The translations under genes were made by a program, and so were the position numbers. Under the pieces are notes generated by a model. The model saw only the letters and a list, made by a program, of their open reading frames with translations. It did not search any database and was not told the origin of the DNA. From Weissella muntiaci (GTDB lineage: Bacteria; Bacillota; Bacilli; Lactobacillales; Lactobacillaceae): DNA of 51,932 nucleotides. The DNA is taken from contig NZ_SDGZ01000026.1 of NCBI RefSeq assembly GCF_008107635.1, forward strand, positions 17,721 to 69,652, read 5' to 3'. Below, piece after piece: positions 46,066-51,932 of this stretch. Each line of letters opens with the position of its first letter. The first letter of the stretch is position 1.

Positions 46066-47313
46066 ATGAATATTGGTTTTTTCACAGATACGTATTTCCC
46101 ACAAGTTTCTGGGGTGGCTACGTCAATTCAAACATTACGTCGTCAATTAGAGGCTCAGGGACATCGAGTGTATATCTTTACATCAACCGATCCAAAAGTG
46201 AAGAAGGGGACGCTGGAGGCGAATATCTATCGGTTTTCAAGTCTGCCTTTTGCGGGCTTTAAGGATCGGCGGATTGCCTTTCGTGGAGCAATTCAAGCGC
46301 TTCAATTAGCGAAGCAATTTGATTTGGATATTATCCATACTCAGACGGAGTTTTCTCTAGGATTAATGGGAAAATTTGTTGCGCGACGTTTAAAAATACC
46401 GGTCGTACACACATACCATACTAATTACCAAGATTATTTGCATTATGTTGCTAATGGGAAAATTATTCGACCAGCAGGAGTCGCTGTGATGGCACGGGGC
46501 TTTATGGTTGGTATGACAGGTGTGATTGCACCTTCAATCCAGACGTTCAATGTGTTAACTGAATATCGGGTTGAATCACCAATTGAGATTATCCCAACTG
46601 GTGTGACCGTATCACACAATGAAACTGAAGATCATAGTGCTGAACTACGAACTAAATTGGGGCTGACTCCTGATACGCCAGTGGTGATATCAATTGGACG
46701 AATTGCCTTTGAAAAGAATATTGAAGATGCTTTGTCAGCATTTGCAGCCGTTCTAGAGGATATCCCATCAGCACACTTTGTGATTGTTGGTGGAGGGCCG
46801 GCCATGGCGACGTTGCAAGAACATGTGCAGGCTTTGGAAATCGAAGCAGCCGTTACCTTTGTGGGCGAAGTTAATCATGGTGAGGTTTACTCTTATTATC
46901 GATTAGGCGATGTCTTTTTATCAGCATCAACATCTGAAACACAAGGGTTGACCTTTATTGAGGCGATCACGGCTGATACACCGCTAGTAGCGATTGAGAG
47001 CCCCTATTTGAAAACGGTGGTGACTGACGTTGCGATTGGAACTTTGGTGGATGAGCCAGAGGAGTTGTATGAGCCCTTGAAGGCTTATTTGGAAGCTAAA
47101 CTTGCTCAAGCCCCATTAGGTGATGCTCAAGCGCGTGAACGTGTTTTGTATGAAATTGACGAGCGAACCTTTGGTAGAAAGGTCTTGGACTTTTATAGTG
47201 AAGCGTTGGCTGTGTATAACGAAGAAGAAGACACAGAAGCGGCGGACGCCAAAGATGAAGAGTATGCACGTTCCTTTTTAAGGAATCCCTTCAGAAAAGA
47301 GAATCATGATTAA
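46066..47313 (+). CDS. lafA: GT4 glycolipid glucosyltransferase (diacylglycerol glucosyltransferase, LafA-like)
   Basis: 415 residues from ATG 46066, with GGAAAGGG upstream; earlier in-frame codons lie in the promoter. GT-B fold, family GT4: the N-terminus MNIGFFTDTYFPQVSGVATS and the middle HTYHTNYQDYLHYV are typical of monoglucosyl-diacylglycerol synthases; the donor site carries SIGRIAFEKN and the E-x7-E-like ETQGLTFIEA. It transfers glucose from UDP-glucose to diacylglycerol on the inner membrane face, the first step of the lipoteichoic acid anchor. The acidic C-terminal tail is not conserved. lafB starts inside its end. Confidence 0.88.
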   Translation: MNIGFFTDTYFPQVSGVATSIQTLRRQLEAQGHRVYIFTSTDPKVKKGTLEANIYRFSSLPFAGFKDRRIAFRGAIQALQLAKQFDLDIIHTQTEFSLGLMGKFVARRLKIPVVHTYHTNYQDYLHYVANGKIIRPAGVAVMARGFMVGMTGVIAPSIQTFNVLTEYRVESPIEIIPTGVTVSHNETEDHSAELRTKLGLTPDTPVVISIGRIAFEKNIEDALSAFAAVLEDIPSAHFVIVGGGPAMATLQEHVQALEIEAAVTFVGEVNHGEVYSYYRLGDVFLSASTSETQGLTFIEAITADTPLVAIESPYLKTVVTDVAIGTLVDEPEELYEPLKAYLEAKLAQAPLGDAQARERVLYEIDERTFGRKVLDFYSEALAVYNEEEDTEAADAKDEEYARSFLRNPFRKENHD

Positions 47314-48328
47314 AATCAATATGTTTTCATCTGCCGAATCGGTTCCGGGTCAAGGCGTGGGTTCCGCATATCGGGAGTTAATTAATTTATTAAAATCGCA
47401 TTTTGCTGACACGATGGCAATTCGCATTAATAAACTAAGCCGATCAGACATTAGTCATTATCACACGATTGACTTCTGGTTCTATCTATCAACATTTCTG
47501 CCAGGTAGAGGTCGCAAAATTGGCTATGTACATTTTCTACCTGAAACTTTAGAAGGATCAATTTTATTGCATTGGCCAGTTAAAAATATTTTTTATTGGT
47601 ATGTAATGGCTTTTTATAAGCGCATGGACCATTTGGTAGTGGTGAATCCGACTTTCATCGACAAACTAGTCGAGTTAGGGGTTAAGCGGGAGAATGTCAC
47701 GTACATTCCAAATTTCGTTACCAAGGAACAATTTCATCAGTTGCCAGCGACGCAAAAGCAGACTTTGCGGGTGGAACACGGCTTTGCTCAAGATGATTTT
47801 ATCATTTTAGGAGTGGGTCAAATCCAAGAGCGAAAAGGTGTTTTTGACTTTATCGAGTTGGCCAAGGCAAACCCGCAATGGCAATTTGTCTGGGTAGGTG
47901 GTTTTTCGTTCGGTTCAATTACAGCCGGGTATGACGAATTAAAAGTCGTGGTGGAACATCCGCCAGCAAATCTCTCATTCCCGGGAATTGTTGATCGAAA
48001 AATTATTAATGAATATTATAATTTGGCAAGTGTATTCTTGTTGCCTAGCTTTGCCGAATTATTTCCAATGTCAGCTTTAGAAGCGTTTAGTACCGGAACA
48101 CCAACGGTTTTACGTGATTTAGAGTTGTATCAAGCGATTATTGCGGGATATTATCTACCAGCTGTTGATCGAACTGCAATGCAAAGTGCGCTTGAACAGA
48201 TTGCGACTGATCCAGCACTACAGGAGAAACTTTCGGTAGAAGCCCTTGCAGCTTCTGAACGATATTCTGCTGATAATGTCGCTGAGATCTGGGATGGTTT
48301 TTATCGGGAACAAGCAAAAAAGGGGTGA
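47306..48328 (+). CDS. lafB: GT4 glycolipid glycosyltransferase (LafB/CpoA-like)
   Basis: 340 residues. KINMFSSAESVPGQGVGSAY and IGYVHFLPETLEGSI are characteristic of the CpoA/LafB group, which adds a second hexose (galactose in Listeria and pneumococcus) to glucosyl-diacylglycerol. The donor site contains GVGQIQERKGVFDF and SFAELFPMSALEAFSTG. ATG overlaps the lafA end by eight bases. Product: disaccharide glycolipid anchor. Assignment by order and sequence pattern; the sugar added is inferred. Confidence 0.87.
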   Translation: MIKINMFSSAESVPGQGVGSAYRELINLLKSHFADTMAIRINKLSRSDISHYHTIDFWFYLSTFLPGRGRKIGYVHFLPETLEGSILLHWPVKNIFYWYVMAFYKRMDHLVVVNPTFIDKLVELGVKRENVTYIPNFVTKEQFHQLPATQKQTLRVEHGFAQDDFIILGVGQIQERKGVFDFIELAKANPQWQFVWVGGFSFGSITAGYDELKVVVEHPPANLSFPGIVDRKIINEYYNLASVFLLPSFAELFPMSALEAFSTGTPTVLRDLELYQAIIAGYYLPAVDRTAMQSALEQIATDPALQEKLSVEALAASERYSADNVAEIWDGFYREQAKKG

Positions 48329-48332
48329 TGTG

Positions 48333-49340
48333 ATGTCAAGACGAAATCGCTACGTCTTCTCAGTCATGTTGATTGTTGGGATAGCAATTTTTTACTGGTC
48401 TTTTAGAACAGTAAATTTGAAGCAGGCATGGTTGATAATTGAAAATGCAAATTGGGGATGGTTGCTAGTTGCATTGTTGGCAATGGGCGTATACCTGTTA
48501 ATGGAAGCAATTGTAGTGAAGGTTTTCGTTGATACGCAAAATGCGAAGTTGTCATGGGGACAGGCGCTACGAGTGCCACTAGTGGAACAATTTGGTAATG
48601 GAATTACGCCGTTTTCAACTGGTGGACAGCCAATGCAACTAATCGCATTGGCGCAAGCTGGCATTGATGCTGGTCGTGCGAGCTCAATTTTATTAATGAA
48701 ATTTGTGGTTTATCAAGGTATGATTGTGGTCAACTTTATCCTTGCATTGATCGTCGGATATAATTATGTAGCCGACAAACTCCATGCTTGGGCCTTGTTC
48801 ATTCTATTTGGCTTTGTAATTCATTTGGTTGTGATTGTTGGATTATTGCTTGTGATGTATTGGCCAGCATTTACACGGAGCATTGTGATGGCAATCTTAG
48901 CGCCGGTTAAATGGTTCAGTAAGCAGAAGCATCAAGCGTGGCAGCAACTTTTAGATGAAAAGATTGATAATTTTCACGAAGAAAGTCGCCGGATTTCACG
49001 AGACTGGGGCGCATTACTAAAGACGATTGGTTTGACGTTCGTCCAGTTGTTTTTCTACAATCTGATTCCTTATTTCATCCTATTAGGTCTAGGCGCCACC
49101 CATGCCCATATAATTTTGGTGACAGCACTAAATGTTATTATCGTGATGATTATTTCACTCTTCCCAATTCCGGGTGGAGCTGGTGGAGCTGAAATTGGCT
49201 TCGGTTTGTTGTTTAGTCCCTTCCTTTCATCGGCAGTTTTGATTTTGGCGATGATGATCTGGCGCTTAATTACTTATTACTTTGGCATGTTTGCCGGTAT
49301 TATTGCCTTTAATATTGATGGGAAAAAAGAACGCAGTTAA
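48333..49340 (+). CDS. Polytopic membrane protein of the YbhN/LPG-synthase-TM (UPF0104) type
   Basis: 335 residues from ATG 48333, with AGGGG upstream; about eight membrane helices. The conserved family segments are EQFGNGITPFSTGGQPMQL and FPIPGGAGGAEIGFGLLF. The family includes the membrane part of MprF and candidate lipid flippases. Directly after lafA-lafB, and before ltaS, it occupies the place of LafC-like proteins in listerial anchor loci. A role in moving glycolipid across the membrane is a reasonable guess, not shown. Confidence 0.85.
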   Translation: MSRRNRYVFSVMLIVGIAIFYWSFRTVNLKQAWLIIENANWGWLLVALLAMGVYLLMEAIVVKVFVDTQNAKLSWGQALRVPLVEQFGNGITPFSTGGQPMQLIALAQAGIDAGRASSILLMKFVVYQGMIVVNFILALIVGYNYVADKLHAWALFILFGFVIHLVVIVGLLLVMYWPAFTRSIVMAILAPVKWFSKQKHQAWQQLLDEKIDNFHEESRRISRDWGALLKTIGLTFVQLFFYNLIPYFILLGLGATHAHIILVTALNVIIVMIISLFPIPGGAGGAEIGFGLLFSPFLSSAVLILAMMIWRLITYYFGMFAGIIAFNIDGKKERS

Positions 49341-49435
49341 GAAACTTTTATGTTACCTTTCAGAAATCTCGGTATAATTTAAAGTTAGCGTGTATTAGTA
49401 AATCGATGCAAAATAATTTATTTAGGAGTAAGAGC

Positions 49436-51556
49436 ATGAAACGAGTATTTTCGGCTATAAAAAATTGGTGGCCAGGATTAAACTCAACGATGGGATTCTT
49501 CCTTCTGTCAGTTGCTTTAGTTTGGTTAAAAACATACTGGGCGTATAATACTAAGTTTAATCTTGGTGTTTCTGGTGGAATACAGGAGTTTCTATTATTT
49601 TTTAACCCAATTCCAACAGCTGTGATACTTTTAGGGATTGCCCTGTATTTCCGAGGTCGAATTGCCTACTGGTTGATGGTTTTAATTAATCTATTGCAAT
49701 CTGTTTGGTTGTTCTCAAATATCTTGTATTATCGTGAATTCTCCGACTTCCTATCATTCTCAATTATGGGATCGGGTAGTTCCGTTGATAACAATCTATC
49801 GAAGGCAATTTCGGGGATTATCAACCCAACCGATTTTCTAGTTTTCATAGATATCATTATTTTGATAATCCTGTTGTTAATTAAGGTAATCAAAATTGAC
49901 AAGCGGCGGACACCAAAGCGTGTGGCTGGATTAACAACGGTATTAGGAATCGCATTGATGTTAGTTGGCTACGGCGTATCTGTCTCAGATCGTTCAGGTC
50001 TACTAACACGGACCTTTGATAATAACTATATTGTTAAATATCTGGGGTTAAACGAATATGCAGCCTACAACGCCGTTAAAACAAAGCAAACCGCTGACGA
50101 ACGTTCAAATGCAACAGCCGATCAGTTAGCACCAATTGAAAAGTTCGTAAAGCAATTAGACACAGACGCTGATCCAACTTATTTTGGCGCACTTAAAGGT
50201 AAGAATATTATTGTGATTCACCTTGAGTCGTTCCAACAATTCTTGGTGGATTATAAGGTTGACGGTCAAGAAGTAACGCCAAACATCAATAAGTTCTATC
50301 ATAATCAAAATACGATTGGCTTCAGTAATTTTTATAATCAGGTTGGACAAGGAAAGACTTCCGATGCGGAAACGATGTTGGATAATTCGTTATTCGGTAC
50401 GGCATCTGGATCGGTAATGACCAACTATGGTGCAACAAACACATTCCAATCATTCCAAGGTTATTTGGATCAAGATGGCTATACAACGGCGGCCTTCCAT
50501 GGTGATGTACCGTCATTTTGGAATCGTGAGGCAACTTATAAATCATGGGGTTACGATTATTTCTTCAGTAAGTCGTACTATGCTAATGCTGACAATGCGT
50601 CTTACAACGTTGGATATGGTCTGAAGGATAAAATCTTCATGAAAGATACGGCTGAGTATTTGCAACAGCTACCGCAGCCTTACTTTGCTAAGGTGATCAC
50701 TCTGACCAATCATTATCCTTATACATTGGATAAAGAAAACATTGATTTCCCAGCCACTAAGACTGGTGATAAGACGGTCGATGGTTATGTTCAGACAGCG
50801 CACTATTTGGATGAAGCTTTTGGTGAGTTCATGGCATATTTGCAAAAGTCAGGCATGGATCAGAATACCGCGGTCGTCTTATATGGTGATCACTATGGAA
50901 TTTCTGAGAATCATAAGGCAGCCATCGCGAAGTTACTTGGTAAGTCATCTGTAACTAATTATGATTTAGCCAACTGGGAAAAGGTGCCATTTATGATTAA
51001 TGCTCCTGGACTAAAGGGAGGCATCAATAATACGTACGGTGGCGAAATTGACGTTATGCCAACTTTGATGAACTTATTAGGGATTTCTGATAAGAATACG
51101 ATTCACTTTGGCTCTGACTTGCTATCATCCGCCCATAAGCAGATTGTTGCTTTCCGTAATGGTGATTGGGTAACGAATGAGTATACGAAGCATAATGGAC
51201 AGTATTTTGTCACGGCGACTGGAACTCAGATTACGCCAAGTGAAGATCCGCGGGTGGCGACATTTGTCAAAGAGACCCAAAGTTTTGTTAATAACACGTT
51301 GAGTTATTCAGATAAAGTTGTGACCGGCGATTTGTTGAGATTCTACAAGAATCCTGATTTTAAAAAGATCAATTCGAAGAAATATTCGTACAATAAGGCA
51401 AAGTCTTTGAAACAATTGAAGGCTGATCAGAAGAAGGGAACTTCTCTGATGGCTCAAAACAATAATCAAACGACAATTGGTGATTATATTACGAATGCTC
51501 CTGAACTGAGCGATTCTAGCAGTTCTTCAAGTAGTGATAGTCAAAGTTCTAATTAA
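49436..51556 (+). CDS. ltaS: Lipoteichoic acid synthase LtaS
   Basis: 706 residues from ATG 49436, with AGGAG upstream. Five N-terminal membrane helices (~20-195) are followed by an extracellular sulfatase-like domain: IHLESFQQF with the metal-binding Glu, the catalytic Thr308 in GQGKTSDAE, FHGDVPSFWNR, and VVLYGDHYGISENH with metal Asp/His. It polymerises glycerol-phosphate from phosphatidylglycerol onto the glycolipid anchor. The C-terminus is a Lys-rich stretch and a run of Ser/Asp. TATAAT at 49373-49378 may give it its own promoter. Follows the laf genes; a strong terminator ends the locus. Confidence 0.96.
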   Translation: MKRVFSAIKNWWPGLNSTMGFFLLSVALVWLKTYWAYNTKFNLGVSGGIQEFLLFFNPIPTAVILLGIALYFRGRIAYWLMVLINLLQSVWLFSNILYYREFSDFLSFSIMGSGSSVDNNLSKAISGIINPTDFLVFIDIIILIILLLIKVIKIDKRRTPKRVAGLTTVLGIALMLVGYGVSVSDRSGLLTRTFDNNYIVKYLGLNEYAAYNAVKTKQTADERSNATADQLAPIEKFVKQLDTDADPTYFGALKGKNIIVIHLESFQQFLVDYKVDGQEVTPNINKFYHNQNTIGFSNFYNQVGQGKTSDAETMLDNSLFGTASGSVMTNYGATNTFQSFQGYLDQDGYTTAAFHGDVPSFWNREATYKSWGYDYFFSKSYYANADNASYNVGYGLKDKIFMKDTAEYLQQLPQPYFAKVITLTNHYPYTLDKENIDFPATKTGDKTVDGYVQTAHYLDEAFGEFMAYLQKSGMDQNTAVVLYGDHYGISENHKAAIAKLLGKSSVTNYDLANWEKVPFMINAPGLKGGINNTYGGEIDVMPTLMNLLGISDKNTIHFGSDLLSSAHKQIVAFRNGDWVTNEYTKHNGQYFVTATGTQITPSEDPRVATFVKETQSFVNNTLSYSDKVVTGDLLRFYKNPDFKKINSKKYSYNKAKSLKQLKADQKKGTSLMAQNNNQTTIGDYITNAPELSDSSSSSSSDSQSSN

Positions 51557-51560
51557 AAAT

Positions 51561-51605
51561 AAAAAGGTTGGATAGTTGTTAATTAACGACTATCCAACCT
51601 TTTTT
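51561..51605 (+). terminator. ltaS terminator
   Basis: Long perfect stem AAAAAGGTTGGATAGT / ACTATCCAACCTTTTT and T tract; symmetric enough to act on both strands. Confidence 0.95.
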
Positions 51606-51880
51606 GTAGTGTTTGGGTAAAGGCTTTAAAGATTTGTTTAAGCGTGAAATTCTCAAATGTATCAGTCGTTTTAAATTAATCGTATCTTGAATGATTTTCA
51701 ATGAATGCTTATAACATCATAGACGATTGTTTTTATCTGCAATCGCGAAAAACAAATGAATTTTCTGTGACAATTTCTTGCGTTATTTAATAATATGGTC
51801 TTGACGGTCAATGAACTTTTCTGTAATATAATCCGAGTTGGCCAAGGTAGTTTAGTCTACCAAAGCCGTGATATATCAAA
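51606..51880 (+). other. Gene-free AT-rich stretch with a possible promoter and hairpin
   Basis: No credible coding frame. TTGACG (51803-51808), 17 bases, TAATAT is a possible promoter. Downstream GGC-GGTAG (51840-51850) pairs with CTACC-GCC (51857-51867) around TTTAGT, with a small internal loop. Confidence 0.4.
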
Positions 51881-51884
51881 GTCA

Positions 51885-51913
51885 TTGACATTTGCTTATG
51901 ATAGAGATATGAT
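51885..51913 (+). promoter_or_regulatory. Promoter of the next gene (outside window)
   Basis: TTGACA (51885-51890), exactly 17 bases, TATGAT (51908-51913). GAAAGG at the very end looks like the ribosome binding site of a gene that starts beyond the window. Confidence 0.75.
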
Positions 51914-51932
51914 ATAAAAGTTGTCGAAAGGC

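Noticed and set aside
51838-51870. tRNA-like segment near the right end
   Set aside because: A single small stem; no acceptor stem, anticodon arm or T-loop sequence.

Overview
The window reads as a stretch of core chromosome from a low-GC Gram-positive lactic acid bacterium, most likely a Weissella or a close Leuconostocaceae relative. This is inferred from the gene set and from codon use in highly expressed genes (Leu almost always TTG, Ser TCA, Arg CGT); no database comparison was possible. I see no rRNA, tRNA, CRISPR array, insertion sequence or prophage.

Layout. 1-351: tail of a secreted lysozyme-like (Apf-type) protein. 640-2876: two-component system. 3014-6025: pgi, efp, an Asp23 protein and nusB. 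6014-7574: infC-rpmI-rplT behind an L20-type attenuator leader; infC starts at ATA, and L20 carries an extra C-terminal HeH-like domain. 7623-7997 (minus): a minimal prepilin peptidase. 8132-11459: rpsL-rpsG-fusA. 11534-11805: a small protein with a CcpA-type (cre) site at its promoter. 12018-15817: potABCD polyamine importer. 15877-17298 (minus): membrane-anchored cyclophilin and a universal stress protein. 17514-18956: an MFS exporter. 18959-19229: a well-delimited structured non-coding RNA candidate. 19445-19615: a lone RelB-like antitoxin.

19826-25592: YvlD-like protein, hprK, gpsA, galU, trxB, a FabH-type KAS III and a small acidic protein. 25627-27778: ptsH-ptsI with a cre site. 28000-30226: a divergent tpiA and eno. 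30375-33537: secG, rnr, smpB. 33763-35954: glnPQ-type amino acid importer with receptor and permease fused. 35994-36524 (minus): LURP-one-like protein. 36753-37727: pta behind a Rex-like operator.

37859-45577: a compact plus-strand run of tsaE, GNAT, DnaQ-like exonuclease, murB, CPA1 antiporter, cdaA, cdaR and glmM, joining cell-wall precursor synthesis to c-di-AMP signalling. 46066-51556: lipoteichoic acid locus lafA-lafB-membrane protein-ltaS. The last 327 bases hold promoters and a hairpin for a gene beyond the window.

How they work together. HPr, HPr kinase and three cre-like sites outline carbon catabolite control. The Rex-like site would tie acetyl-phosphate metabolism to NADH. The cdaA-glmM and laf-ltaS blocks form an envelope module. 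There is no obvious new defence or mobile system here; the interest lies in regulatory RNA and operators, unusual domain architectures and divergent enzymes.
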